Source: Streptococcus pantholopis (GTDB lineage: Bacteria > Bacillota > Bacilli > Lactobacillales > Streptococcaceae). From it: DNA of 64,000 nucleotides. The position numbers and the translations under genes are program-made. Positions 1 through 8,671 of the stretch are shown piece after piece. The notes beneath the pieces are model-generated. The model was not told where the DNA came from and ran no database searches. It saw nothing but the letters and a program-made list of their open reading frames with translations. The DNA is taken from contig NZ_CP014699.1 in assembly GCF_001642085.1 (NCBI RefSeq), positions 434,001 through 498,000 on the forward strand, written 5' to 3'. How positions within the stretch are numbered: position 1 is the first letter of the stretch; each line of letters starts with the position of its first letter.

Positions 1-1248
1 AGCGGTAAGCCTTTAGTGTCTAGGCCTGTTGCTGACGGGATTAAAAAATCCGAAGAATTGCTGAATATTATCCTTGAAGGCAAGGCGGATACCTATACTG
101 CCTCTGGTGCTGCTGCAGATACGGCTTCTTCAGCAGAAAGCAAAGCAGAAAAACAGGGCCTCGGCAGTGCTTTTTATAAGCATCTGATGAGCGGTGTTTC
201 CCAAATGCTGCCTTTTGTCATCGGCGGCGGGATTATGATTGCTTTAGCCTTTTTACTGGATAACCTGCTGGGGGTTCCAAAAGATCAATTAAGCAGCTTA
301 GGTTCTTATAATGAAATTGCGGCTTTGTTTAAGAGTGTCGGTGATGTGGCCTTTAACTTTATGCTGCCGGTTCTTGCGGGTTACATCGCTTATTCAATCG
401 CTGAAAAACCGGGTCTTGTTGCTGGTTTTGTCGCTGGTGCCATTGCTTCTTCCGGTCTGGCTTTTGGGAAAGTACCGTTTGCGGCAGCTGCCGGTGATAT
501 TCCGGATGCTATCCCGTCAGGTTTTCTAGGCGCTCTTGTCGGCGGTTTCCTTGCCGGCGGTGTTATCTTAGTCTTGAAAAAACTGCTTGCCGGTCTGCCT
601 CGCTCGCTTGAGGGAATTAAGTCTATTTTGCTCTATCCTCTGCTTGGCGTTTTTGTTACCGGATTTCTGATGCTTGCTGTCAACATTCCGATGGCGGCAA
701 TCAATACGGCTTTAAACAATTTCCTTGAAGGCCTTTCGGGCAGCTCGGCCGTTTTGATGGGCTTGGTTCTCGGCGGCATGATGGCTATTGATATGGGCGG
801 ACCTTTCAACAAGGCAGCTTATGTCTTTGGTACAGGAACACTGGCTGCCTCTATTGCCGATGGCGGATCTGTTGTTATGGCAGCTGTTATGGCAGGCGGT
901 ATGGTACCGCCGCTGGCTATTTTTGTCGCAACGCTTCTGTTCAAAAATAAATTTACAGAAGAAGAACGGAATTCCGGTCTGACTAACATCATTATGGGTC
1001 TGTCTTTCATTACAGAAGGTGCCATTCCTTTTGCAGCGGCTGATCCGGGACGGGCTATTCCAAGCTTTATGGCTGGATCGGCTTTGGCTGGCGCGCTGGT
1101 TGGTTATGCAGGAATTAAGCTGATGGCTCCGCACGGCGGTATCTTCGTTATCGCACTGACCTCAAATCCACTCCTTTATATCCTATTTGTGCTGATAGGA
1201 GCAGTGGTATCAGGGATTCTCTTTGGAGCTCTGCGTAAGGCGCAGTAA
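1..1248 (+). CDS. PTS fructose-type EIIBC permease, 3' part
   Basis: The reading frame is open from the first base, so the gene begins upstream of the window. The first ~25 residues look like the end of a fructose-type EIIB domain (GKPLVSRPVADGIKKSEELL), followed by an Ala/Ser linker and a complete EIIC membrane domain with about nine hydrophobic segments and the sequence AIDMGGPFNKAAYVFG that is typical of fructose EIIC. The permease imports fructose or a related sugar and phosphorylates it on entry. EIIA and most of EIIB would lie upstream. A terminator follows directly. The family call is firm; the exact sugar is inferred. Confidence 0.9.
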   Translation, partial: SGKPLVSRPVADGIKKSEELLNIILEGKADTYTASGAAADTASSAESKAEKQGLGSAFYKHLMSGVSQMLPFVIGGGIMIALAFLLDNLLGVPKDQLSSLGSYNEIAALFKSVGDVAFNFMLPVLAGYIAYSIAEKPGLVAGFVAGAIASSGLAFGKVPFAAAAGDIPDAIPSGFLGALVGGFLAGGVILVLKKLLAGLPRSLEGIKSILLYPLLGVFVTGFLMLAVNIPMAAINTALNNFLEGLSGSSAVLMGLVLGGMMAIDMGGPFNKAAYVFGTGTLAASIADGGSVVMAAVMAGGMVPPLAIFVATLLFKNKFTEEERNSGLTNIIMGLSFITEGAIPFAAADPGRAIPSFMAGSALAGALVGYAGIKLMAPHGGIFVIALTSNPLLYILFVLIGAVVSGILFGALRKAQ

Positions 1249-1289
1249 TAAATTTATCAAGATTTTTATAGCAATAGTTTGCTGCAGTC

Positions 1290-1327
1290 AAAATCAGAGA
1301 CTGACTCTCTCTGATTTTGGCTTTTTT
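1290..1327 (+). terminator. Rho-independent terminator after the PTS gene
   Basis: An inverted repeat with arms AAAATCAGAG and CTCTGATTTT is followed by a T-rich tract (GGCTTTTTT). It lies 42 bases after the PTS stop codon. The remaining ~200 bases up to the next gene hold only an AT-rich stretch with a TATAAT-like box just before position 1520. Confidence 0.85.
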
Positions 1328-1536
1328 GCTGCCATTTTACTCAGATTTAGAGCTGCTGAAGATTGAAATCATTAGGGCGAAAGCGCACCTAACCAAAGGA
1401 AAACCGATAAAACATAAAAAATTCTGATCCAGCAGTTTGTCAGCCGATTCTGTAGTTGATCTGTTGCATTTCTAAACTGGTTTTTTAAGAGACTTTTGTT
1501 ATACTAATACATATTATAATCAAAAGCGAGTATTGT

Positions 1537-2142
1537 ATGAAAAAACTAAGATTAAAGAAAAAACAAAAAAACAGGCTGCTTACTTTTATTTTGCTCTTTT
1601 CTGTTTTGGCACTTATTTTTGCTGCATACTTAGACCGGGACAAAGAAACAGAGCCAGCCAATCAAACCCTTCTCCAAGATCAAACCACTCTTGATTTTAT
1701 TCAAACCATCGGCCCCACTGCTCAGGAAATCGCAGCCGCAAATGATTTGTATGCATCAGTGATGATTGCTCAGGCTGTGCTGGAATCTGACAGCGGTCAA
1801 TCGGCTCTCAGTCAGGCTCCAAATTTTAATTTTTTTGGAATCAAAGGAGATTATATGGGGCAATCGGTGACGATGGCAACTTTGGAAGATGATGGGAGCG
1901 GTCATTATTATCAAGTTGATGCTGATTTTCGTTCTTACGGCAGTCAAAGGGAATCCCTGCAGGATTATGCTCAGCTTCTTCAAAAAGATATCTACAAAAA
2001 TGTCAGAAAGACTTCAGCCCGCTCCTATCAGGAAGCGACGGCTGCCTTAACCGGTACCTATGCCACTGATACAGCTTATGGAGAGAAACTGAACCGCATT
2101 ATTGAAACCTACGGTTTAACTATCTACGACAGGATTTTTTAA
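1537..2142 (+). CDS. GH73-type N-acetylglucosaminidase, membrane-anchored or secreted
   Basis: A 201-residue protein with a very basic N-terminus and a hydrophobic segment at about residues 13-31, which is either a signal anchor or an uncleaved signal peptide. The rest resembles the GH73 (LytG/AtlA-like) glucosaminidase domain, with the expected catalytic glutamate in AQAVLESDSG (E83) and NFNFFGIKG further on. The enzyme would cut the glycan strand of peptidoglycan outside the membrane, in wall remodelling or cell separation. It is short, with no repeat or wall-binding domain, which is common for streptococcal single-domain members. It appears to be transcribed alone. Confidence 0.85.
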   Translation: MKKLRLKKKQKNRLLTFILLFSVLALIFAAYLDRDKETEPANQTLLQDQTTLDFIQTIGPTAQEIAAANDLYASVMIAQAVLESDSGQSALSQAPNFNFFGIKGDYMGQSVTMATLEDDGSGHYYQVDADFRSYGSQRESLQDYAQLLQKDIYKNVRKTSARSYQEATAALTGTYATDTAYGEKLNRIIETYGLTIYDRIF

Positions 2143-2376
2143 TGGCGTCAGAACTTGACTTATAGCCAACTGCAAATGCTATAAGAAAGTGAACCGGTGC
2201 TTGAGTTAAGGAATGCTGCAAATGTCCTTTTATTTGACTTTTACAGCAGATACAAAATACAAGTCTGGAGCGGTTCTGCTAGTTCTAAAAGCCGGATTTC
2301 TGCTAGGATTAGGAGAAATTAATGGTCTGCTGTTTTATGCAACACCGAAGGAGCAGCTGCTAAGTGAGGAAGAAAA

Positions 2377-2829
2377 ATGCTTTTATATGATGTGACGATT
2401 GTTTTAACCGCTATGATGGCTGGTTTTATGCTCTCATACTGCCTGACTATCGGACGGTATTTTAATTATTTGCTGGAAACTGCTAAATATGACGGTTTTT
2501 CGGCTTATTACAGCCCCTTCAGGCGGGAGAAACGAGTTCCTAGGCAGTATGCTGTCTGTGTGCTTGGCCAGTTTATAATAGCTGTGCTTTCCTTGTTTTT
2601 TAGCTGGCAGTCCGGTACTTGGCTGGCACGAATGGGAGCGGTTCTGCCCTTGTTTTTACTGCTTGCCGCCCACCGTTTAACAGGATTTGGTAAAAGCGAG
2701 GAAGGGATTAACAGCGGCCGGATGAGTGATACAATGCGCCGCATTTACTTGAAATGGAATCTGCCCCTGCATTTTTCTTATTTTCTTTTATATTTTGCTG
2801 CTTCCTTGTTTCTCATCTGGAGCAGATAA
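2377..2829 (+). CDS. Small integral membrane protein of unknown function
   Basis: A 150-residue protein with about four hydrophobic stretches (residues ~5-25, ~63-80, ~86-98, ~130-147) separated by basic loops. No family was recognised. A GTGAGGAAG ribosome-binding site precedes the ATG. It is followed after 21 bases by an amidohydrolase gene with its own strong AAGGAGG, so the two and the next gene probably form one transcript. A 60-codon frame overlapping its start (2213-2395) has a weak ribosome-binding site and no recognisable content, and was not called. Confidence 0.6.
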   Translation: MLLYDVTIVLTAMMAGFMLSYCLTIGRYFNYLLETAKYDGFSAYYSPFRREKRVPRQYAVCVLGQFIIAVLSLFFSWQSGTWLARMGAVLPLFLLLAAHRLTGFGKSEEGINSGRMSDTMRRIYLKWNLPLHFSYFLLYFAASLFLIWSR

Positions 2830-2850
2830 TAAAGCAGAAGGAGGTTTTTA

Positions 2851-3765
2851 ATGGAGACCATTGATGTTTTTGCCCATGTCCTCTTGCCGGAGTTTTACAA
2901 AAGAATGCTGATGCTGGATCAGGATTTACCCAAAAAACAGCCTTTCATTCAGAATCCGCTTTTGACAAATATGGAACTGAGACGGCAGCATAAGAAAGCA
3001 GGAGTACGTCAGGTCATTTCTTATGTTAATCTGAATCCAGAGGACTATATGTCTGGAAAAACAGCCGCTCTTTTAACCAGAAAAGCTAATGCAGAGCTGT
3101 TGCAGACGGTACAGGAGAATTCTGATCTTTTTGCCGGCGGCGTAGCTATGCTGGCGCTAAACAATATCGACGAGAGCCTGCAGATACTGGATGATTTTGT
3201 CAAGGTCCATAAGGAAATTTTAGGTGTTCAGCTTTTTACCAGACATTTAGGCCAGTCTGTTGCCGATCCAGCCTTTAAACCTATTTTTGCCAAATGTGCT
3301 CAGTTAGGGTTTCCGATTTGGCTGCATCCGGTTTTTGATGAGCGCAAGCCGGATAACAATATCATACTGTCATGGGAATATGAACTGTCACAGGCCATGC
3401 TGCAGATTGTTCAGGCGGAATACTTCCAAGAATTTCCAGATTTGAAGATATTGGTGCATCACGCCGGGGCTATGGTTCCGTATTTTTCTGAGCGTATTAA
3501 CCGTATTTTACCGGAGTATTTGGCCAAAGATTTCACTAATTTTTATGCTGACACGGCCCTTCTGGGGAATGCAAAAGCATTGGATCTGGCAGCCGCCTAT
3601 TTTGGCTGCGACCATATGTTCTTTGGAACAGATGCCCCTCTTGGTGTGCTGCCTGCAGGTGCTACCGATGAGATTTTGACTGCTGTCGAAGAAATGGCTG
3701 TCTCTCAGTCGGACAGAGAAGCCATCCTTTATCATAATTTTGCCGCTAAATTATATAGAAAGTAA
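2851..3765 (+). CDS. Amidohydrolase-2 family metal-dependent hydrolase
   Basis: A 304-residue TIM-barrel protein of the amidohydrolase-2/ACMSD-like family. Visible features are the N-terminal strand with a histidine (DVFAHVLLPEF), WLHPVF near residue 160, LVHHAGAMVPYF near residue 200, and HMFFGTDAPLG near residue 255, which supply the usual metal-binding and catalytic His/Asp residues. The first histidine of the common D-x-H-x-H motif is phenylalanine here. Such enzymes hydrolyse or decarboxylate small cyclic acids or amides; the substrate cannot be read from the sequence. A strong AAGGAGG lies upstream and the ABM-domain gene follows after 11 bases, so the two are probably co-expressed. Confidence 0.8.
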   Translation: METIDVFAHVLLPEFYKRMLMLDQDLPKKQPFIQNPLLTNMELRRQHKKAGVRQVISYVNLNPEDYMSGKTAALLTRKANAELLQTVQENSDLFAGGVAMLALNNIDESLQILDDFVKVHKEILGVQLFTRHLGQSVADPAFKPIFAKCAQLGFPIWLHPVFDERKPDNNIILSWEYELSQAMLQIVQAEYFQEFPDLKILVHHAGAMVPYFSERINRILPEYLAKDFTNFYADTALLGNAKALDLAAAYFGCDHMFFGTDAPLGVLPAGATDEILTAVEEMAVSQSDREAILYHNFAAKLYRK

Positions 3766-3776
3766 GGAAGATAAAA

Positions 3777-4475
3777 ATGACCAATCATTTGACTAAAACC
3801 CCTCTTATGCGAATTTTTAAGCTTAAAACTGCTCCTGATAAGCTAGAAGATTTTAAGGAGATTGGAAAGCATAATTTACAAACATCCATCGAAAAAGAAC
3901 CGGGGACTCTGGCCATGTACAGCAGTTATTTGCCTGAGGATAAAACAACCTTTTATGTTCTTGAAATATACAAGGATGATGAAGCTTATCAAGCGCATGC
4001 TGCTTCCCAGCATTTTCAGTCTTTTGCAGGTTTTGCTGCTAAGCATCTGACTGAACGCCTTATTTATCAGACTGAACCGCAGTGGCTGCGAGAAAAAGAA
4101 AAAGCGATTGACCTTCACGGACAAAATGAACTTACTGTCAAATTGGCTGAAGTTGATGTCAAGCCTGAAGACAATCAAAACTTTCGGGATATTGTAACAA
4201 AAGAAATGGCAGCAGCGATGGCAGAAGAACCAGGGGTGCTGGCCATGTATGCTGCAAAGCTTGCTGACAGTGCTGCTTCTTGGTGTTTTTTTGAAATTTA
4301 TGCCAATGATGAGGCTTATGAAAAGCACCGTCAGACTCCGAATTTCACCGCTTATCTGGAGCAGACCAGAGAAATGGTGCAGTCCAAAAAGTTAATCAGC
4401 TTAACTGCCGGCACCCTAGTCAATCAAGGCGGCCTGTTTTTTGACTCCTCTCTGCAGCAGGCACTTAAACCCTAA
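3777..4475 (+). CDS. Tandem ABM-domain (antibiotic biosynthesis monooxygenase-like) protein
   Basis: A 232-residue protein built from two similar ~100-residue units. Each has a 'EPG.LAMY' segment (residues ~41 and ~151), an 'EIY..DEAY' segment (FYVLEIYKDDEAYQAH and CFFEIYANDEAYEKH) and a following phenylalanine-rich helix. This is the ferredoxin-like ABM fold, which in other proteins occurs as dimers of single domains acting on quinols or polyketides or as stress proteins. Here the dimer appears to be fused in one chain. It sits 11 bases downstream of the amidohydrolase behind an AAGGAAG site. Function beyond the fold is unknown. Confidence 0.75.
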   Translation: MTNHLTKTPLMRIFKLKTAPDKLEDFKEIGKHNLQTSIEKEPGTLAMYSSYLPEDKTTFYVLEIYKDDEAYQAHAASQHFQSFAGFAAKHLTERLIYQTEPQWLREKEKAIDLHGQNELTVKLAEVDVKPEDNQNFRDIVTKEMAAAMAEEPGVLAMYAAKLADSAASWCFFEIYANDEAYEKHRQTPNFTAYLEQTREMVQSKKLISLTAGTLVNQGGLFFDSSLQQALKP

Positions 4476-4581
4476 CAAGGACTGATAAAGAAGGAGTCTT
4501 TGCATCAGCTCTTGTTTTTATTGCAGAAGTATGATAACTGGTAAGGTTTTTAGCTTAAAAGAAATAGATAGGAGTGCTGCA

Positions 4582-5712
4582 ATGTCGCCTATTAAACATA
4601 AAAAAGTAGAACTGACAGAACTTTTTTATGATTTGGTTTATGTTTATGCGATCAGTCAGGTGACTTCGCTTATTCACCATGTCCACCATGGTATTGTCGG
4701 ACCCTACGCCTTTTTTACCTTTTTTATTGGTTTGATGATTTTTATTAATTCTTGGATGGTGCAGACTGTCTTTACGAATCGCTTTGGCAGCAATTCTCTG
4801 ACTAATATTCTGTTTATGTTTGCTCAGATGGCCTGCCTTTTAGTTTCCTCTACTGCCATTACAGGAGACTGGTCATCAGATTTCCCTTTATTTATACTGC
4901 CTGTCGCCCTTATTTCTTTTATTTTGCTGCTTCAGTATGTTGCTGAATATTTTAAAACTGACAATCCGGCTGACCGGCATTTTATTAAGCAGTTTTTCTA
5001 TATTTTAGGCCTTCGTTCGGCTGTTTTATTTCTGGCAGGCTGGCTTCCTTACCGTATTGGTCTGCTGGTTGGAGCTTCTGGGATTGTTGTTACCTGGCTA
5101 CTCCCCAGCGTCTTAACAGCACCTAAGAAACGTGTGATGCAGGAGGCGGTGACGCCCTTAAATTTTCCTCATCTGATCGAGCGTTTGTCTCTCTTAATCA
5201 TTATCACTTTTGGCGAAATGCTGATAGGTATTGCTCCTTATTTTGGCAGAAGCAGACTGTCACTTGATTCATTTTTGATTTTTCTGATTGTCACCAATCT
5301 TTTTATGATTTATATTGTGGAAATGGACCATATGATTGATCTTCACAAGACGGGTGTGTCCGGTAATGGTGCTATTTATTATCATTATCCAATTTTGTTT
5401 GGCCTGAGCTTTGTCACAGTGTCGCTTGGTTTTTTAGGTGAGCAGGAAGCCAGCAACGGTTTTGCGCTGCTTTTGCTTTATTTGGGAATTTTGTTACTGC
5501 TGGGAGCACTTTTCTTACATAATATCTATAATAAAAAAACACACCGCTTTAACAAACGATTTTGTCTGCAAACGCTCTGCCTGCTTGCCAGCGGTTTTGC
5601 GGTCAGCCTTTTCTTTCTTGCTTCTGCCGGCAGTTTGATTATGATTGCATTTTTAACAACCCTGCTGTTAATGATTTATTTTGTAGGCTTTAATTTAAAA
5701 AGACAAAGCTAG
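4582..5712 (+). CDS. LtrA-family (low temperature requirement) membrane protein
   Basis: A 376-residue, very hydrophobic protein with about ten membrane segments. The N-terminus (KHKKVELTELFYDLVYVYAI) matches the LtrA family signature, where a charged ELFYDLVF-like motif opens the first helix. RLSLLIIITFGEMLIGI in the middle is also typical. The ATG at 4582 has TAGGAG upstream and places that motif near the N-terminus; an in-frame ATG at 4531 would add a poorly conserved extension. The family was named from a Listeria cold-sensitive mutant; its molecular role is not established. Confidence 0.85.
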   Translation: MSPIKHKKVELTELFYDLVYVYAISQVTSLIHHVHHGIVGPYAFFTFFIGLMIFINSWMVQTVFTNRFGSNSLTNILFMFAQMACLLVSSTAITGDWSSDFPLFILPVALISFILLLQYVAEYFKTDNPADRHFIKQFFYILGLRSAVLFLAGWLPYRIGLLVGASGIVVTWLLPSVLTAPKKRVMQEAVTPLNFPHLIERLSLLIIITFGEMLIGIAPYFGRSRLSLDSFLIFLIVTNLFMIYIVEMDHMIDLHKTGVSGNGAIYYHYPILFGLSFVTVSLGFLGEQEASNGFALLLLYLGILLLLGALFLHNIYNKKTHRFNKRFCLQTLCLLASGFAVSLFFLASAGSLIMIAFLTTLLLMIYFVGFNLKRQS

Positions 5713-5884
5713 CTTTCTTTTTGACGAATAGTTTCTAAACAACTCCGAGATCATTTTCGGACTTGTTTTAGAAAGTCATTAAACTGCTAAGCAAAAAGAG
5801 CGGGCAGGCAAAAATCCATAATTGCTCAGGTCTGTTTATTTGGAATAAAGGTTCAAGCCGCCATTTTATAAAACCCTTCAAAAA

Positions 5885-5900
5885 TGCTATAATAAAATCA
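5885..5900 (+). promoter_or_regulatory. Extended -10 promoter placing the start site at the ftsK ATG
   Basis: TGCTATAAT (extended -10) ends at 5893, so transcription should begin about seven bases later, at or next to the ATG at 5900. No Shine-Dalgarno sequence is visible. This points to a leaderless ftsK mRNA. The -35 region is poor, which fits dependence on the extended -10. Confidence 0.55.
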
Positions 5901-8263
5901 TGGCAAAAAGAAAGAACAGAAAGAAAGGCCGCTCAAGAGGGCGGCTGACAAAAGCAGAACAAGAAAAAAGAAGAGCGATTAAAAGGATGGTCTTTTCTGT
6001 CCTGACGGCGCTAGTCCTCTTTTTTGGCCTTATTCGCTTAGGCTTTTTTGGCGTAACGGTCTATAATGCAGTGCGTATCTTTGTAGGGAGTTTGGCTTAT
6101 CTGGTTATTTTGGCTGTGCTCATCTATCTGTTTGCTTTCAAATGGCTGAAGAAATTTGAAGGCCTGATAGGCGGATTTATGGTGACTTTAATCGGTCTGC
6201 TGCTGGAATGGCATGCCTATTTTTTCTCTCTGGCATCTCATAGGGGAAAACCGATTTTTGAAACAACAGTTAACGTTCTTGTAAAAGAGCTTCTTAATGT
6301 TCAGGTTAAGCAGTTTACAGGCGGCGGCTTGATTGGAGCTGTTTTATATAAACCGGTTGATTTTCTTTTCTCTAATATCGGCTCTTTCTTAATCGGGGCA
6401 CTTTTTATTCTTTTGGGACTCTTTTTGATGAGTCCTTGGGATATCTATGATATTACAGATTTTTTCAAAAACAGTCTGCAAAAATTACAGAGCCGGCATG
6501 AGCGCAAAAAACAGGAGCGTTTTGTAAAACGTGAAGAAAGAAGGGCAGCAGCAGAGCGTGAACTGGCTGAAAAAGAGGCTTCAGAAGCTTTGCAGGCTGC
6601 TTTGGAAAACGAAACAGATCAGGGAATGCCTTCTCCTGCTTACCCAGCAGAGCCTGAGATTATTGCTTATGACAATGGCTATAGCGCTGACCTTTCCAAA
6701 ACTGCCCCTATTCCGGAAAGTTCAGCTTTTGATTTGGATCAGCTGGCTGATGGCGATAACCATGAGCATACTTTTCCAGATGAAGAGTCAGACATAGGCG
6801 ATGAGGCTATTGAAGTTGATTTCACACCGAAAGCTCCGCTTATCTATAAACTGCCTTCCATTGATTTATTTGCACCGGATAAGCCTAAAAATCAATCCAA
6901 GGAAAAAAATTTGGTGCGCAAAAACATCAGAATTCTTGAAGAAACCTTTGCCAGTTTTGGGATTAAAGTCAGTGTTGAGCGTGCTGAAATAGGCCCTTCT
7001 GTCACCAAATACGAAGTTAAACCGGCTGTAGGTGTCCGTGTGAACCGTATCGCTAATCTAGCAGATGACTTGGCCTTAGCTCTTGCAGCTAATGATGTGC
7101 GGATTGAGGCTCCGATTCCAGGGAAGTCTTTAGTGGGAATTGAAGTGCCTAATTCGGAAATAGCCACGGTTAGTTTTCGTGAGCTCTGGGAGCAGGCGGA
7201 TACCGATCCGGACAAATTATTGGAGGTGCCGCTTGGTAAAGCAGTGAATGGTCTGGCGCACAGCTTTGATCTGACCCGAATGCCTCACCTGCTTATTGCC
7301 GGTTCAACAGGCTCCGGTAAGTCAGTTGCGGTTAATGGGATTATTGCCAGTATTTTGATGAAGGCACGGCCTGATCAAGTCAAATTTATGATGATTGATC
7401 CTAAAATGGTTGAGCTGTCTGTTTACAATGATATCCCGCATCTGCTGATTCCAGTTGTCACCAATCCCCGCAAAGCCAGTAAAGCACTGCAGAAAGTCGT
7501 TGATGAAATGGAAAACCGTTACGAACTATTCAGTCATCTCGGTGTCAGAAACATAAACGGCTATAATGCCAAGGTTGAAGCCCACAATGCTAAATCTGAT
7601 CAGAAAGAAATTCCATTGCCGCTGATTGTTGTCATTGTAGATGAGCTGGCAGATTTGATGATGGTGGCCAGCAAAGAAGTGGAAGATGCCATTATCCGTT
7701 TAGGGCAAAAAGCGCGTGCTGCAGGGATTCACATGATTTTGGCGACACAGCGGCCTTCTGTTGATGTCATTTCCGGGCTGATTAAGGCTAATGTTCCGTC
7801 GCGTATCGCTTTTGCCGTATCCAGCGGAACAGATAGCCGGACGATTCTTGATGCAAATGGAGCCGAAAAGCTATTGGGACGCGGCGATATGCTTTTTAGT
7901 CCGATCGGCATGAGCCATCCTGTCCGCCTGCAAGGTTCTTTTATCTCTGATGATGATGTGGAAAGAATCGTAACCTTTGTCAAAGATCAGGCAGAAGCAG
8001 ACTACGATGAGAATTTTGATCCGGGTGAGGTGTCAGAAAATGACGAATTTTCTGGATCTGAAGACAGTCAGGGGGACCCCTTGTTTGCACAGGCAAAAGC
8101 GCTGGTGCTGGAAACGCAGAAGGCCAGTGCCTCTATGCTCCAGCGGCGTCTTTCGGTCGGTTTTAACAGAGCCACACGCCTGATGGATGAATTGGAAGAA
8201 GCAGGAGTTATCGGCCCCGCAGAAGGAACAAAACCAAGAAAGGTCCTGATGACCAACCAATAA
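5900..8263 (+). CDS. ftsK: DNA translocase FtsK/SpoIIIE
   Basis: A 787-residue septal DNA pump that clears chromosome ends through the closing septum. A basic N-terminus is followed by four membrane helices (about residues 27-205), an acidic low-complexity linker (~210-330), the alpha/beta motor domains with Walker [10 protein letters not shown] (~residue 470) and Walker [12 protein letters not shown] (~575), and a C-terminal winged-helix gamma domain (~720-787) that reads KOPS-like sites. All parts are present and the length is normal for streptococci. The promoter -10 sits only six bases before the ATG. Confidence 0.95.
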   Translation: MAKRKNRKKGRSRGRLTKAEQEKRRAIKRMVFSVLTALVLFFGLIRLGFFGVTVYNAVRIFVGSLAYLVILAVLIYLFAFKWLKKFEGLIGGFMVTLIGLLLEWHAYFFSLASHRGKPIFETTVNVLVKELLNVQVKQFTGGGLIGAVLYKPVDFLFSNIGSFLIGALFILLGLFLMSPWDIYDITDFFKNSLQKLQSRHERKKQERFVKREERRAAAERELAEKEASEALQAALENETDQGMPSPAYPAEPEIIAYDNGYSADLSKTAPIPESSAFDLDQLADGDNHEHTFPDEESDIGDEAIEVDFTPKAPLIYKLPSIDLFAPDKPKNQSKEKNLVRKNIRILEETFASFGIKVSVERAEIGPSVTKYEVKPAVGVRVNRIANLADDLALALAANDVRIEAPIPGKSLVGIEVPNSEIATVSFRELWEQADTDPDKLLEVPLGKAVNGLAHSFDLTRMPHLLIAGSTGSGKSVAVNGIIASILMKARPDQVKFMMIDPKMVELSVYNDIPHLLIPVVTNPRKASKALQKVVDEMENRYELFSHLGVRNINGYNAKVEAHNAKSDQKEIPLPLIVVIVDELADLMMVASKEVEDAIIRLGQKARAAGIHMILATQRPSVDVISGLIKANVPSRIAFAVSSGTDSRTILDANGAEKLLGRGDMLFSPIGMSHPVRLQGSFISDDDVERIVTFVKDQAEADYDENFDPGEVSENDEFSGSEDSQGDPLFAQAKALVLETQKASASMLQRRLSVGFNRATRLMDELEEAGVIGPAEGTKPRKVLMTNQ

Positions 8264-8408
8264 AGAGCTTTGCCATTTATCGACTATAGCCAATGGCAGT
8301 TAAATAGCAGACCTTGGCGAACTTCGCTCAATCCATGGCACAAATTTGTCAGCTCTATCTAGCAATGCTAAAATGCTGTTTCAGAATTATTTTCAAGAAC
8401 GCCTCATT

Positions 8409-8476
8409 ACTGTTTACGACCTAAAAACGACCGTTCATGACTAGGTAATTTTCTTTGCACTTTTTTCTGCTATAAT
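8409..8476 (+). promoter_or_regulatory. ComE-type direct repeat and -10 of the comC promoter
   Basis: Two 11-base boxes, ACTGTTTACGA (8409-8419) and ACCGTTCATGA (8430-8440), lie 10 bases apart, followed by TATAAT at 8471-8476. The same arrangement with the same spacing precedes the bacteriocin operons further on. It matches the known ComE-box layout in the mutans group (11-base imperfect direct repeats one extended turn apart). Confidence 0.8.
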
Positions 8477-8498
8477 AACGACATCTGGAGGCCATAGG

Positions 8499-8636
8499 AT
8501 GAAACAAAGTAAAAAATTTAAAGAACTGAAACAACATGAATTAGCACAAACAGTCGGAGGAACGGGTCAACACTTTTTAATGGCCGGGCCCTTTGATTGG
8601 TTGAAAAGGACTCATAAACTTAGTAAACATGCTTAA
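8499..8636 (+). CDS. comC: Competence/bacteriocin-stimulating pheromone precursor
   Basis: A 45-residue peptide preceded by TGGAGG. It has a 21-residue double-glycine leader ending in HELAQTVGG and a 24-residue mature part starting TGQHFLMAGPFDW and ending in a basic KLSKHA tail. Placement opposite comD, the leader type and the ComE-type promoter identify it as the pheromone sensed by the adjacent kinase. The mature part was not recognised as any of the well-known mutans CSPs, so it may be a distinct pherotype. Export would need a peptidase-containing ABC transporter; the one in this window is truncated. Confidence 0.85.
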   Translation: MKQSKKFKELKQHELAQTVGGTGQHFLMAGPFDWLKRTHKLSKHA

Positions 8637-8671
8637 AAAACATTCGACTCTTTTAGTCGAATGTTTTTTTA
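8635..8671. terminator. Shared bidirectional terminator between comC and comD
   Basis: Arms AAAAAACATTCGACT and AGTCGAATGTTTTTTT form a long hairpin flanked by A- and T-runs, so it can end transcripts from both sides. The comD stop codon lies in its loop, so the last codons of comD form part of one arm. Confidence 0.85.

Noticed and set aside
2213..2395. A 60-codon open frame before the membrane-protein gene
   Set aside because: Weak ribosome-binding site, overlap with the next gene and no recognisable features; kept only as a remark.
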